From Brachionus rotundiformis (taxonomy: Eukaryota; Rotifera; Eurotatoria; Ploima; Brachionidae): 64,000 nucleotides of DNA. The DNA lies in the NCBI GenBank assembly GCA_016802295.1, contig JAESIW010000118.1:1778453-1842452 (forward strand), written 5' to 3'. Within the stretch, counting starts at the first letter, position 1, and each line of letters opens with the position of its first letter. Positions 24,301 through 37,116 of the stretch are shown piece after piece. The notes beneath the pieces are model-generated. The model did no database searches. It was not told where the DNA came from and worked only from the letters and a program-made list of their open reading frames with translations. Position numbers and translations under genes: made by a program.

Positions 24301-26012
24301 TCTCAAATGATAATATAGCGAAGAGATAAACAAAATTCATAGAGAATACTAATTTCTAGAGGAAAAAAATAACTAGAAAAAATTATATAAATTTTTAAAT
24401 TAGTCTTATTAGCTTGAAAATTCTCTTGTCTTCATTAATTTACCATCTAATCAGATAGATTGAAAAAAAAATTTACATTTTTTCATTCAACTTTAATCGA
24501 AGCTACTTCCCTTATTTGCCAAAGTGTCAAAATAATTTCTCCTAAATGTAAACACTGATTTTGATTTAATTAATTTCATTATGCTAATTAAAAAAAAAAT
24601 CATATCAATAATATTAATATAAATATAAATAGGTTGTACAAGATTAAAATTAAAAAGTTTCAAAATTTTCAAAAATCAATTCTTCAAAAAATAATTACCA
24701 TGAAGCAAATTGATTTCCAAAATAAAAAAAAAGCTCCAAAGTTGAAAATAATAAGCTAATGCGGAAATAATAATCAACTGAGTAAAAGAGTTTGATACAA
24801 GTTGTTCAATTTGTTTGTCAAATAAACATAAAAATTTTATTTTTAATCAAAATAAATTAAATGACTGCAATTAGATTTGAGAAAAAAAAAATATAAAATA
24901 TTTTTTCCACACGATCTCTTAGAGCCTGGAATTTAATATTATCATTTTTAATTAGAGCCTAATTTTATAGACTAATAAAAATGATTTTCAGAAAAGATAA
25001 AGATTTAGCTAGAAATTATTGTAAGAGAAAAATTTGCTTAATTCCATTCGGTAAAGTAATTATTTTTCTTCTTTCTGCATACTTATCAATTAAACTAAAT
25101 CATAGAGACCACTTAGTTGAGTATGTGAACATTATGATGATAAATAGATGACTCTTATTAGCTTTTTATCTTTATTTAAAACTCAATACATAAAAACAAA
25201 ATGAGATTAATTTTTTTCCATTTTAATTAATTAGTTATAATGAAGCTAGAAATATTTTGTATAAAATATTATGTCGTATTAAATTTATGGTTCATGTTAG
25301 GATTCTTAAGGAAATTTTTGAGCAAACTTAACCGCAATGGGACTTAGAAAAAAGCATATTGATATATTAGATAATTTAAAAAATAATAGATAAAATTATT
25401 AATCAAGAGCAGACTGAAAATTTAAATTTTTTGATTTTTATCCCAATTTAAATTTTAATTTTAGACCCAATTTCCTCATCAAATTATTTGACAGCATAGT
25501 AATTGGCTAATTTAAGTAGATTTTTCTCTTCTATCATTAAATAAAACTAACTCTTAAAATTATTATCACAATTTCTAATTATCTCAAGAAAAAATTTCAC
25601 TCCATTTTTCAATCAATGCCAATTTGGCTCAAATGCCATTACAAAGGTCAAATCAACTTAAAATTTCGAGTTTTTAAAAAATTGATTTTTGATTAGATTT
25701 TAATGTTAATTATATACTAGCATGACAATATGAGCGTTGGCAATTTATTTTAAAAAGATTATGCATTTATTTTAGATTAAGAATTTTAATGTTATTTTTA
25801 ATAATAAAACTTCTCATAAATAAATTCCCATTTCCTTTATCATTGTGTGAAATTTATTAAAATTCTTTATTTATTTAGCACTTTAAATTAAAAAAAATTG
25901 ATTAAATTTTAGATTATAACAAATATTTATTGCTACCTATCTAAGTTGATGTAATTAAAAAATATAAAAAAAAGGTGATACGAGAACTTGGATAGGAGCT
26001 AATTTGGATGAA
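21385..26012. other. Intergenic, 4.6 kb
   Basis: Lies between the divergent starts of the ligand-gated channel (-) and the NMDA-type receptor (+), so both promoters should be here. A block of higher complexity at about 22380-22690 and another at 22790-22960 stand out from the AT-rich background and could be regulatory. An isolated coding-like stretch at about 24040-24113 could not be joined to anything. I see no RNA genes. Confidence 0.5.
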
Positions 26013-29000
26013 ATGATTTTATGGTTTTTGATTGCGGTCTTACAGCATCTAGTGACCAATTCCATCCAGAATGAGCAAAAAGCAGGAGATGTGTTAATGT
26101 TCGTAACCGACGAGATACTTTACCATACCGACAGATCATCTAATATTTCATTTAAGAATATACTAATTAATCTCTCTAAAAATATGCACCAAAATATTCT
26201 TAAATGTGACCAAGAGACTCTTTTTGAGGAGTCAAAGTGTGCTTTTACTGGACCAGAACGCGATGAGCGCCGCACTCTTACCATCAGGCTTGACAAAAAC
26301 ATTGCCTTAAACGGTGTAAAAACTATTTTGGATAAAATCAATATCCATTATGCAACTAGACCTCATTTAAATTTATATTCATTAATTTTAGTCTCCAATC
26401 TTAAAGTCATAAAAATGTTTGAGTTTATTTTTAAATTTTCAAATTATTTAGTATTTTATATGGATGTAAATAATGGTTTTAATTTTGTTCGAACAAATTA
26501 TATCAAACTCGAAAAAGTAAGTGTACATTTATTTTTACTAGATTGAAAAAAAAAAGATAAATTTTTATGATTAAAAATAAAATTTTTTTTCTTTTTTTTT
26601 CTAATAAATTATTCTGTTGAGTTATTTTTACCAGGTTGAGTCAAATAATAATTTTTTTTTTCTAATTATTAAAATACTAAATAAAGAAACTATCCAATCT
26701 CGTACAGAATATATGCCATTCATTTAACTTAAACCATCAGCAACCAATTTGATTCCTCTCTTGAAAAATTTAGGGTTTTTCGAGCTTGAAAACGCAACAC
26801 CCAGCTTCATTTTATTCTTGGCAAATTGCCTATTTGAAGTTCCACTAGATGCACAATATTACTTTTTACCAACTGGTTGAGGTCTTACTGATCCATCCAC
26901 TGATTGCTGCTATCATCACAAAAATTTCCATGAACTATGAATAATCTTTGGAAAGGATATAATAATTTTCTGTATTATTGGAAAAAAACTGGCATCAGAA
27001 GTATCTAACAATTTAAAAAGTCTAAAATTTTGACTCTTCCTTGTAATTAATATGTTTTTATATAACTAAATAAATGTTTAAAAAAAATTTAATGTAGGAA
27101 AAAAACCATGATGGTTACCATGCACAATTTGTAAGCCTTAATCCGCCAGTCAAATCTGCTTTGGACATCATAGACTATTTCAAATTAGAAGACAGGCTGA
27201 ATGGTGTTAACCTATACCTAGCTGATTCGAATCAAATAAGCTATTTATATCAGCGAAAAAATTTTTTACTCAAAAATAATATCAAAATCGAAAGCATAAA
27301 TATACTTAATGATAATTTTTTGCTTTTGGCCGGTCAAAGTCAGCAAACCTTTTGGCAAAATATCAACAAATTTAGACAAATAGAAAATTTTTTCCTACCA
27401 GACAAATTAAATGTGTTAAAGAGTGATGCCTACACTTTGTACCAAATTCTTAGCAAATACGAAACCATTAAGTTAGCCTACGCTACAGATAGTGCACATT
27501 TGATCCGAAATTTGATCTGGGTTCCAGAAAATAGCCAATTTATAGACGAAAATTTATCAATTAAACTAAATAGACTATGCTCTTCTTTCCAAATTTATAG
27601 CCTAAATTTAAATTTTGACTTGGACAAAATAATAACCAAAATAAGCGACCAGGAATCAATAAATTTTTTGACAGAGAGTGCCACATTTTCTCTCAAGATT
27701 TACCAACCAAATAAAAACTGTGTGCCCAAACCATACCTGAAGCCATTGAAAACCGAGCTTAACTTTATGCTTAAAAATGACCAAATGTACTTGACTAATT
27801 CCCAATTGTTGCCAAACGAACAGCAATCCGACATGACAAAAAAAAGTACCAAGCGCTCTTATCGCATTGTAAGCAATCATGTAGAACCATTTGTGATAAT
27901 TAGCCAATTGGATGAGCATTTAAGCTCCAAAGATGAGTGCAAAGATGGCCTACCATGTTTGGATATTGAGCTAGACTCTAAATTTTACCATACATCCAAC
28001 AATCTAAGTGACCAAGTTATCAACATGCTTAAAAAAGAACAAATGATCGAACTCATAAAAAGCTTCAAGTTTATGCCTGATGAGGAACTAAATTTGAATT
28101 CAACTTTTGTCAAGACCAAATGCTGCACTGGTTACATGATAAACTTGTTACAAAAATTGTCACATGATTTAAATTTTGAATTTGAACTTTACTTTGTAAA
28201 TGATATGAATAGTGAAAAAAAGACAGTTAAATGGAACGAAGCCATAGATCATGTGGTTAACCAAGTGGCACATATTATAGCTGGTCCATTTAGCATTACT
28301 CGCGAAAGGTCGGAAAAAATAGACTTTTCCATACCATTCTTGTACACAGGCTATTCTATTTTGATTAAGCAAGAAAAAAAAGGCGTCGATGATCTATGGA
28401 TGTTTATGAGACCATTTACATATTTGCACTGGGCTGTTATTGCCCTATTCGGACTGCTATCTGCCATATCTTTGGCTTTACTGGAGTTCAACAGCCCTTT
28501 TGGACTAAATCCGAATGGAAGACAAAGGGCTAGAAATTATACCCTAGGCTCTGCTGTATCTGTTTTTATTTCACTAAGTAATCTAAAATTAATTAATGGT
28601 CAAGAGACAAATAAACTTTTTTTGAATAGTGTTCATGCACACAATGCCTGCTAAGTCACCGAAAAGCTGGGCTGGCAAATGGACCCAGAATTTTATAGGC
28701 GGATTTGCACTCATTTTCATTGCCACTTACACAGCTAAGATGGCGTCTATTCTTTCCGCAGGACAGGAGACTCGGTCCTATAAAGGAATTGACGACAATG
28801 AGGTAAAAAAAAAACTTTATCTTATCTATGCTTATAATTAAACAAAAAGAAATTCTAATTTTACAATTAATTTTTATTAAAAAATAAGTTTTTCATTTGG
28901 CAAAATTTTAAAAATAGGTCAAAAATTTATAATTTATTGCCAAATACTGGCAAACTATTTGATAAATTTAAAATTTTTAAAAATTTAAAAAACAAAGCTG

Positions 29001-30487
29001 CTGAGTTTGAAGAGAGGCTACTTGCGCGATAGCTCAATAGTGGACCATATGTGTCGAAATTCAAAGGACATCTACAGATCACACTGCAACTATTCGGTCA
29101 CTTTGCCAAATGACGATGCTGGCATAAATTCGATTTTGTATGAGAAATTATTTTTGTTAATTTAAGCTCTAATTATTTCCTGGTTTATAGAAATGGAAGC
29201 TTAGATGTTTATCTAAGCGATTATTTAATTTTAAACTATCTCAGATTTAAACAGACTAATTGTAATCTTCATTTGATCGGACAAGATTTTGGCACAACAG
29301 GTTATGCCCTCGGCATGTCCAAATTAATGACAGATAAAGAAAAAGTACGCAAATAAATAAAATATTAAAAAATTTGTATTTTAATTTTTTACTAACTAGA
29401 ATGAGATAAATATTCAATTGCTGGACTACTTTGAGACTGGTTTCTTGGATGAATTGTACCACAAATGGTTCAATAAACGAATTAAGTGCAATAGAAAAGC
29501 TGCTGATGACAAAATTCGCATTGACTTTGAACAGTACAAAGGGGTATTTGCCTTTCTAGGCTTGGGTATGGTGGCAGCCGTGTTAGTCTTATTCTTGGAA
29601 CAAGCTCTTTACAAATGGACGATACCTTTTTTGCGCAAAAAGTCCAAAAAATCCTCATGGAAAAGCCTCAAATTGATGTTTATTAGTCAAGTACAATAAA
29701 AATTATTATTATTATTTTATTAAATAAAAATTAAAAAAAATAATTTTTAATTAAAATTTAATTAAATTGTAGCGGTTTTATCGAATAGTGCATAGCGAAG
29801 AGTACTACGAAGCGACTCATTCGGCCAAAGAGTTTATAAATGTATTTAAAAAAAGAGATTTTGAGGCCATTTTTCAAAAGAGCTTCAGAGTATGAATTAA
29901 TTATTATTTTTAATACAAATATAAATCAATTTAAATTGATATATTTTAAGAAAAAGCAATTAGAGTCTTTGCATGGATCACAGTTGAGAAAAAGACCAAA
30001 ACTTTGGGCACTCATAGAAGCATCAACTGAACGTCAATCAAGGGATTTAATGAATCAAATAGAGTCCAGCGAAGAAGATAAAATTGATAAAAAGTTATCT
30101 GAATCAATTGATATAACCAGTTTGCCCAAGGATAAGATCATTATACTTAAATATGATGAGCCAGAAAATGATACTGATAAAAAAAGGCATTCTATTGAGA
30201 GCACCAAGCTGGAAGAAGACAAAGACAATTCGCTCAGTGAATTGGATTTTATTTATACCAAAGTGGCCAAAAATAGAAATAAACTAACTAGAGAAAAGAG
30301 CATTATTTATATGGATGATAGTTATTCCGAATCAGATAATAACTCAGATAATGAAAAAAAGAATTCAAACTTAGCCAAAGTGACCACTTTATTTAACAAC
30401 GAGTCGGTCGATTCTAGCATAAAATTTATAGACAAATTTGAGACTGATTCTCAAATATCCAAGTATATAGACTCAATAAATGAATAA
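26013..30487 (+). CDS. NMDA-type ionotropic glutamate receptor subunit
   Basis: Ligand-gated cation channel subunit at synapses. Exons 26013-26516, 27098-28577, 28630-28802, 28998-29137, 29191-29344, 29400-29690, 29773-29889 and 29951-30487 all join in phase (1131 aa). The start ATG 26013 opens a signal peptide (MILWFLIAVLQHLV). The S1 lobe has KCCTGYMINLLQKL and ITRERSEKIDFSIPFLYTGY, including the Arg that holds the ligand carboxylate. The S2 lobe has the Asp in SDYLILNY. M1 is near residue 610-630. The pore segment reads SLMFMHTMP and M3 reads TYTAKMAS. M4 (FAFLGLGMVAAVLVLFLEQALY) precedes an acidic, Lys/Ser-rich cytosolic tail of about 240 aa. The CCxGY signature and overall layout fit the NMDA class. 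Pore and M3 are strongly diverged. Subtype (GluN2- or GluN3-like) is undecided. Confidence 0.88.
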
Positions 30488-30570
30488 ATAAATTAGTTTA
30501 AAATTTGATTGTTAAAAATTTTATTATATAAAAAAGTGACTTTTTTTATTAACTAATTAAATAAAAAAAA

Positions 30571-31160
30571 TTAAAAACTTAATCCATATTTTTCTTCGAT
30601 TTGTCTATTTTGTTTTTGAACTTGGACATCATCGACATATTGCATGGTCAGCTCAAAGTCTTTGTAGCTAACTCTGCCGTCATCGTCACGATCCATTTCT
30701 CTAAACACGTCCATGATGGTATTTTTTTGAATATGTGGCGCAGCTATGTTGAACTGTTTAAGCATGTCTTCGATGGTCAGGAAGCCTTTGCATGAAAAAT
30801 CAATTGAAATGAAACAATTTCTCAGCTCTTCGACAATGTCCAATCGGCTAATGTCGGACAATGCTTTGCGCTCAAATTCTTCATAGCATATGCCATCATG
30901 GTAATAATTTTTGCCAAGTTTTTCGAAATACTCTTGAAGCTCGAGCTAATTTAAAAATAAAAATTAACACAGAATAAAATTAAGATCTTAGAATTTACTT
31001 TTGATATTTTGTATCCAAATAGATACAACCAAGCGCATTTAAAATCTGTTTTATATAAAATATCTTTATTTTTTGCCGAACTTGATGCAACAAATGACTT
31101 TTTGATCAAATTTTTGCATTCATTCTTGGTCTCGGCATCATTATCCACAAAATGGAACAT
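30571..31160 (-). CDS. EFCAB11: EF-hand protein EFCAB11
   Basis: Exons 31160-30999 and 30945-30571 join in phase 0 across a 53-bp intron, giving 178 aa. Hallmarks of vertebrate EFCAB11 are visible: LFGYKISKLE near residue 50, a degenerate middle EF-hand (FISIDFSCKGFLTIEDMLK), and a canonical calcium loop DRDDDGRVSYKDFE with preceding VFREM near residue 135. Family length is about 160 aa. The function is poorly known; calcium binding at the last loop is expected. The gene converges on the NMDA-type receptor, with 83 bp between stops. An in-frame TTG lies four codons upstream, but the ATG at 31160 is the natural start. Confidence 0.85.
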
Positions 31161-31338
31161 TTTAATTTTCAAATAACTAAATTTTAATATTTATTATCAA
31201 GCATTAATTTTAATTGTATCTATAGCTACTATGAGACCAAGTGCATTTAAAATGTCTGATCATTTTATTTTGAACTTATTTTTAAAATAAATTAATTAAT
31301 TAATCAAGATTAAAAATTAACTAAAAATAAAAAATAGT

Positions 31339-33009
31339 TTAAAAGTCTTTCATCATCTTTCTAAATAAAATTTGATTGCTAATCATTTTCAAATATATAT
31401 TGTATTTTGCTTGATGATAACTTTGGTAATTTAAATTCGGTGTCAATAATGAACAATTAATTGCATTTTGATTGTTTACACCAAAACTAGATATCAATTC
31501 TTCAAAATTTTTATCTTGGTAAAATTCACTACTAGAAGCTCCGAGTAGGGCAGCTCCTAGAATAATTGAAGTATTTGAACCATTTTGGAACAAAACTGGA
31601 ACATTGCACACGTCACAAATAGTTCTGGTATACACACTATTCTGAATCAGACCTCCAATTAAGCTAATAATTTTTATATTTATTCCATGTGAGCCCATTT
31701 CTTCAATTATGTGCCGCGTTTGATAGGCCAGTGCTTGTACAGTTGCTAAATACTTTATTGCCAGATCTGACAAAGATGAATCCAAACCAAGTCCAGTAAT
31801 TTCTCCTCTCATGTTTGGATCAGCTAGTGGACTCCGATTGCCGTGGAAATCAGGGTACACATGAACATCCTTGGTCAATAGGGAAAAGTCATTTAAATTT
31901 TTTTCCTCTGCTAATTTCAAAAGATAATCATTTAAATACTCATAAACTGAGCTTGTGCTGCCTAGATTAGCTTTAAGCTGAGTATAGCTTGGATGAGTTG
32001 TAATGACATGGTCCAATAGTTTACCTGAAGCGCTCTGACCCCCTTCGTTAAGCCACATGTTGGGAACCATCGCTTCAAAATAAGGACCCCAGATGCCCTT
32101 AATAAATTTTGGCTCTTTGCTTGTTGCCATAAAACATGACGAGGTTCCACTTACAAGAACAAGAATTTCTTCTACACTCAATTTAAACCCTTTAGATTGG
32201 TTCAAAAATCCACAAGTCAAACATATACCACCGATACCACCTGCATGAGCGTCAATCATCGATACACCTATTTTTGTGTCTGGATTTAAACCAATTTCTT
32301 TGGAAACACATTCCAAAATTTTCAAATTACAATAATTAAAAGGTTTTTCTACTTTTGATCCAATCTTGGCAAAATCATTTAGGACTAATTCACCAAGACC
32401 GATAGATTTCCAAAAATCTTCATCCCACATATTTTCCTCAGATCTATACAACCATTTACATGTCATCGAGCACACCGAGCGAACACTCTGGCCCGAAAAT
32501 TTCCATACAAGAAAATCAGGCAATGAAAAAAAATGACATGCATTCTGGAAACAGATGTTTTTATTCTGCTTTAGCCAGAGAATCTTTGGCGGATCCATTT
32601 CTGGAGATATTGAGCCGCCGACATTCTCTAGACCCTTGTAATTAGTCGAATTTATGAACTCAGCCTGTTGAACTGCTCGATGATCCATCCACATTATAAT
32701 ATTTATGTTTGTATCTTCTGAAATAGATACGGATAAGGGCTGGTAATTTTTGTCCAAGATGACCAATGAACATGTGGCATCAAAACCAATACTAACCACT
32801 TTTTGGCCAACAGGAAATTTTCTTAGAATATAACTCATACATTGGAATATTTTATCTATTATTTCGTTGGATGATTGCTCGTAAAAGTCCTGTTTGAAGT
32901 TAAAAACTGTGATATCTTCTATTTTTTGTTCAACTAAAGTTCCATTTTGGTCAAATAAGCCAACACGGACGCTACTTGTACCCACATCTACGCCAAAATA
33001 ATATTTCAT
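31339..33009 (-). CDS. FGGY: FGGY-family carbohydrate kinase (D-ribulose kinase type)
   Basis: Intronless 556-codon gene from ATG 33009. It matches the animal FGGY protein over its whole length: N-terminal phosphate-binding GVDVGTSSVRVGLFD, then IGFDATCSLVI, the substrate/metal stretch MWMDHRAVQQAEFIN, GGSISPEMDPPKILWLK, SMTCKWLYR, and the C-terminal ATP-binding part with GGLIQNSVYTRTICDV and GAALLGA. The known activity of the family is ATP-dependent phosphorylation of D-ribulose and related pentuloses in the cytosol. Its lack of introns among intron-rich neighbours suggests either retention from an old retrocopy or simple intron loss. Length is normal and all motifs look intact. Confidence 0.92.
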   Translation of the reverse strand: MKYYFGVDVGTSSVRVGLFDQNGTLVEQKIEDITVFNFKQDFYEQSSNEIIDKIFQCMSYILRKFPVGQKVVSIGFDATCSLVILDKNYQPLSVSISEDTNINIIMWMDHRAVQQAEFINSTNYKGLENVGGSISPEMDPPKILWLKQNKNICFQNACHFFSLPDFLVWKFSGQSVRSVCSMTCKWLYRSEENMWDEDFWKSIGLGELVLNDFAKIGSKVEKPFNYCNLKILECVSKEIGLNPDTKIGVSMIDAHAGGIGGICLTCGFLNQSKGFKLSVEEILVLVSGTSSCFMATSKEPKFIKGIWGPYFEAMVPNMWLNEGGQSASGKLLDHVITTHPSYTQLKANLGSTSSVYEYLNDYLLKLAEEKNLNDFSLLTKDVHVYPDFHGNRSPLADPNMRGEITGLGLDSSLSDLAIKYLATVQALAYQTRHIIEEMGSHGINIKIISLIGGLIQNSVYTRTICDVCNVPVLFQNGSNTSIILGAALLGASSSEFYQDKNFEELISSFGVNNQNAINCSLLTPNLNYQSYHQAKYNIYLKMISNQILFRKMMKDF

Positions 33010-33241
33010 TTCTATGCAAATTAAATTTTAATAAATGCAAGAATTTTTTTTTTTTGGGTAATTAGGATTTAGAAAAATTATATTTTAAAATTTATCTAAT
33101 AAAAACTTTGAAAAAAAAAAACAAATTGATATTTTAACTAGTTGTATTAAAATTAAAAAAATAAAGTCTGCATAAATGTATTTATTTTTACAATAGAAAT
33201 TAAAAAAAGTAGATAAAAAATTGAATTTAAAAAAATCTATT

Positions 33242-35113
33242 CTACAAATTTAAATTTTCGAAATTAAAAGTACCATTTTTTGAGTATTCCTCCAATGCTT
33301 TGTCCAAAAAGTTGGTCACTTTTTCCTGAGCTTTCTTAACCTCATCGATTTTAGCCATAGCTTCCTTTTGGCAATCGAGCATATAAATCTCATCTGCCTT
33401 GAATTTGGCTTCGATGAGTTTTTCCTCTCTGTTACATATTTCCATTTGTCTATAACTAATGGCCATAATTTCCTGAGTTTTTTTGATTGATTTGCTCATT
33501 TCTTCGCCTAATTGAGCCACTTCTTCATCTATTTGCTGAATTTGCGCCAAAATATCTTTTATCTTGTTAGATATATCATCTTCTTCTTTCTTAAATTTGG
33601 TAATTTTCTGCTCAAAGTCTTGTGTTTGACTTTGGACCTGAAGCTCCAACTCTTTCTTGTTCTTGTTCAGCAAATCAATCATGTTTTCGAGCTCTTTCAG
33701 CTCGAAGTTAATGCTAGTTATCTCATCTTGAATTTTTTCTATCTCCTTCAGCTTTGAGCTTAAATAAAGCAAAAAATTAATAAAAAATATTTATAAATTA
33801 TTCTTTCTTACTTTGCTTTTTGAACTTCGTTGTTAAAAAAATGGTCAAAAGCGTCCTTAATACCATTGGCCATTTCGACAAAGCGCTCTCTCTCAAAAAT
33901 TTCTTTCCTTAAGTCTTCGTTTTCGATTTTTTTGGCTTTGGATAATTTTTCCAGCTTTAATAATTAAATTAGTCAACAATTTAAATATATTATTAATTAT
34001 CTATTATCTACATCAATAATTCTAGCCTCGTTTTTTTCTGTATCTCTTTTTAATCTTTCAGGAGACTTAATAAGCAACATTTCGTAAAGGTCCATCTTTT
34101 TTTTAAAAGAGCTAGCTCTTTCTGACAAATCATTCTAAAATTTAAATTGATAAAATTTTACTAATTGTTTAATGATAAAAATTAATTACTTTTTCACATG
34201 TTTGGCTATTCTCTTCCTTGGTGGCTACTTCGTTTTTATCACTCAATTTATTTCTTGCCTCACGGAGCAAATTTTGTTTTTCTTTTAAGGCAGCAATGCG
34301 TTTTTTGGCCTTAATTAAACATTTTATATCAATTAGAAAAAAAATTTTATTTAAATAAAATACGGTTTCAATCAAAGGTTTTTTTTGTCTGGCTTCAGTT
34401 TGGAGATCATCTATTTTGGAACCATATTCATTGCACTCTTTCTCAATTGCGGAAAATTTTTCCATAAAAACTCTCTTAATAATAATTGTCAAAAATGCAT
34501 TTATTAATTAATATTTTAATTACATTTTCAATTTGTATTCTTCCGTATTCATTCAATTCATCGAACAAAAATCTGGCAAAATTAATCAATGAGCTGACTT
34601 GTTTGAAGAAAAGTTTTTTGGCTATTTTTTATTAAATTGAATTTATAAAATTTAATTATTAATTAATTAAAAATACACGGATTGAAAATCTCAGTCATTG
34701 AATAGCCTGAACTCATGATAGAATACATAAAATTTCTATAATAAATAATTAAATAAAAAATGCAATAGATTTGGTAATTTTTTACATAAGACTGTAAAGT
34801 TGTAAGAACTTAAAAGAATCTGCCTGATTCTTGATGATATCTTCTGAAAAATTCCTGATTGCATCTGGGGGAATTTCGTCCAACACAGGGGCCTTGATCA
34901 GAAAGCACATTTCCATGAATGCTTTATAAATGGCCAAGTATGAGTCCATCTTGAACATAAAATTTATCTTTTTTTTTAATTGATTATTTTAATTACAGTA
35001 GGCTGCTTGATATCTTTAACAGTGACATTTATGTTGAGATTGCGTAAAATCTCATGCAAGCACTTTGGGTCATTGATGACATAATCTACTGTGCGTGATT
35101 GACTTTCCATCAT
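33242..35113 (-). CDS. NUF2: Kinetochore protein NUF2
   Basis: NUF2 pairs with NDC80 in the four-subunit NDC80 complex that binds spindle microtubules. Nine exons: 35113-34997, 34949-34786, 34735-34677, 34621-34524, 34474-34364, 34309-34190, 34134-34012, 33954-33812 and 33758-33242. All are in phase, giving 483 aa (human about 464), and introns are 41-57 bp. The N-terminal ~150 residues form the CH-type microtubule-binding head (NLNINVTVKDI; LINFARFLFDELNEY). The rest is coiled coil and includes the family motif LLIKSPERLKRDTEK near residue 245. Two ATGs are adjacent; the first is used here. The gene is divergent from VTA1, with 321 bp between their starts. Confidence 0.88.
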
Positions 35114-35434
35114 TTAATTTTTTAAATTAAATTTGATTTTAAGTATTTTTTTATTTAAATTTTAAAATTTATAAAGCAAAATTAACTTTAAAAATATGCT
35201 TGAATTAATGAGAAAATTATTCTCTCAAGTTAAATAATTACTAATTTCAAAATTGGATTTTTTTCATTCTAAATAATTTATTAAATTTTTAACCAAATAA
35301 TAAAAAAAAATAAAATATAATAAAACACTCATTTAAAGATAGTTTAAAAAGAATTTCAAAATTAAATTAATGTTACTATAAGATATTTGATATTTATTTA
35401 TTTAATTTTGTTTTATAAAGACATAACTAGTAAT

Positions 35435-36350
35435 ATGAATGTGCCCGAAGCTTTGAAACAAATCAGGCCCTATTTGACCCTTGCTGGTCAATTGGATCAA
35501 AAGAACGAAGTCTGTGTCGCCTACTACTGCCGTTTGTACTCGGTACAGAAGGGAATGGAAACAAACAAATCAGCTCCTGATTGTAAAAAATTTCTAATTC
35601 AATTGATGGATCTTCTAGAGGCTGTAATTAGTTAATCTTAATTACTTTTCAGTAAAATTAAGCTTAATTTTAGTTGAAAAAAAAATATCCAAATGAAGAA
35701 ACAATTCATTCGGAAATAGTTGGTCAAGCTTTTGTTGAAAAATATGCACTGCGAATATTTGAAAAGGCTGATGAGGATGACAGACAGGCTAGATTTAGCA
35801 AAAATTTGGTCAAGCAATTCTACACTGCTGGTCTTTTGTTTGATGTGTTGAACTGTTTTGGAGATTTGTCCGATGATGTATGCTTAACTAATTAAATAAA
35901 TACATACAATTTCAAGAATTATTATTAGTTAGTGGTAAAAAAACAATATGCCAAAAGAAAAGCTATGTACTTGAACAAATGTTTTCAGACTGGAGAGACA
36001 CCAATACCAGGACCTTTAGTTGGAGGTATATAGCTTTTGATTTTTTTAGTCGGACTATTTTAAGAAGAATTTTTTCAGAAAATTTTCGTGAAGAATTTGA
36101 CCATGATGAAAGCAAGCCAAGCAATGAACAAAATTTTCCAGACCACAATGCACAAGCCGTTCAGCCTGGACCATCTTCTAACAAAACAAATTATGATCAT
36201 TTTGAAGATGAACCTGTAAGCTCGGTTTCAGTCGAATTGATGCAAAAAGCCCAGAAATTATGTAAATATGCCCAGAGTGCTTTGCAGTATGAGGATGTAC
36301 CAACAGCGATTAAAAACCTTGAAGAATGCTTGGCTCTTTTGAAAAAATAA
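35435..36350 (+). CDS. VTA1: ESCRT regulator VTA1/LIP5
   Basis: VTA1 activates the AAA ATPase VPS4 to recycle ESCRT-III at endosomes and at abscission. Exons 35435-35623, 35674-35877, 35929-36025 and 36079-36350 join in phase (253 aa). The N-terminal MIT-like domain contains VAYYCRLYSVQKGME, LKKKYPNEETIHSEIVGQAF, and KNLVKQFYTAGLLFDVLNCFG. A short acidic linker follows, shorter than the human one. The C-terminal VPS4-binding VSL domain is clear (ELMQKAQKLCKYAQSALQYE, then DVPTAIKNLEECLALL). Introns are 50-53 bp. The ATG at 35435 is preceded by an acceptor-like aactag, so a leader exon is possible. Confidence 0.93.
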
Positions 36351-36520
36351 GAAATTTTAATTTAAAAATTATCTTAATTTTTGTTAAATAAATCGAATTT
36401 AGTCCTTTTTTCTAGATATAAGAACGTCAATTAAATTAAATTATTAAATAACTTTGAATAAAAATTTATTTTTAAACTTAACTTGTTATTTTAAACTTTA
36501 AATTTGAAAATATATCTAAA

Positions 36521-37016
36521 ATGATGCTCAAGTTTTGGACAATACTATTTATAAGTAAAAAATAACAAAAATCCAAATTAACTTTTTAAATATTTATTCT
36601 CAGTTAGTCGACTGATTAGAGTATTTATCTGTTTAAAATGCTATTCATGTGACTCGTGTGTCAAGAATGAATTAAATGAAACCATTTGTCAAAATCAATC
36701 AGACAATTGTGCGGTAAGATTTAATTTTTAAAAATTGTCTTTTTTTTAGACTTTTTTCAAGACAATTTTGGTAAAAAATAACATCACAAGTAGTTGGAAA
36801 ATTGGTCAATGTCTGTCATCAGCGTACTGCAATGTAGCTAATTTGTCAATTATATGGAACGATTTAAAATCTAATATTTCTTTACCAAATGCTAATCTAT
36901 TAGATGTAAGCTGCTGTGACACGAACTTGTGTAATGGCAAGTCTTTGGCAAATTCAGGTTCAATATACAAAAGTATAAATTTTTCATTTTTAATTTTCAT
37001 ATATTTTTTTATATGA
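36521..37016 (+). CDS. Ly6/uPAR (LU) domain, GPI-anchored type protein
   Basis: Exons 36521-36554, 36604-36713 and 36750-37016 join in phase (136 aa). The N-terminus is hydrophobic (MMLKFWTILFIS), consistent with a signal peptide. The mature part starts with CLKCYSCDSC and ends with the diagnostic three-finger motif CCDTNLCNG, with intervening Cys at the expected places, plus several N-glycosylation sites. The C-terminus is a hydrophobic stretch (INFSFLIFIYFFI), as for GPI attachment. LU proteins act as cell-surface receptor modulators; the specific role here is unknown. The gene ends 100 bp from the convergent torsin gene. Confidence 0.8.
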
Positions 37017-37116
37017 TTTAACTGACTAGATTATTTTATTGATTTAATTAAAATAAATAATTTAAAAAAAAATAATTAATTTTCTATTCTATATTAAGTC
37101 GGCTTAATAAAATTTA

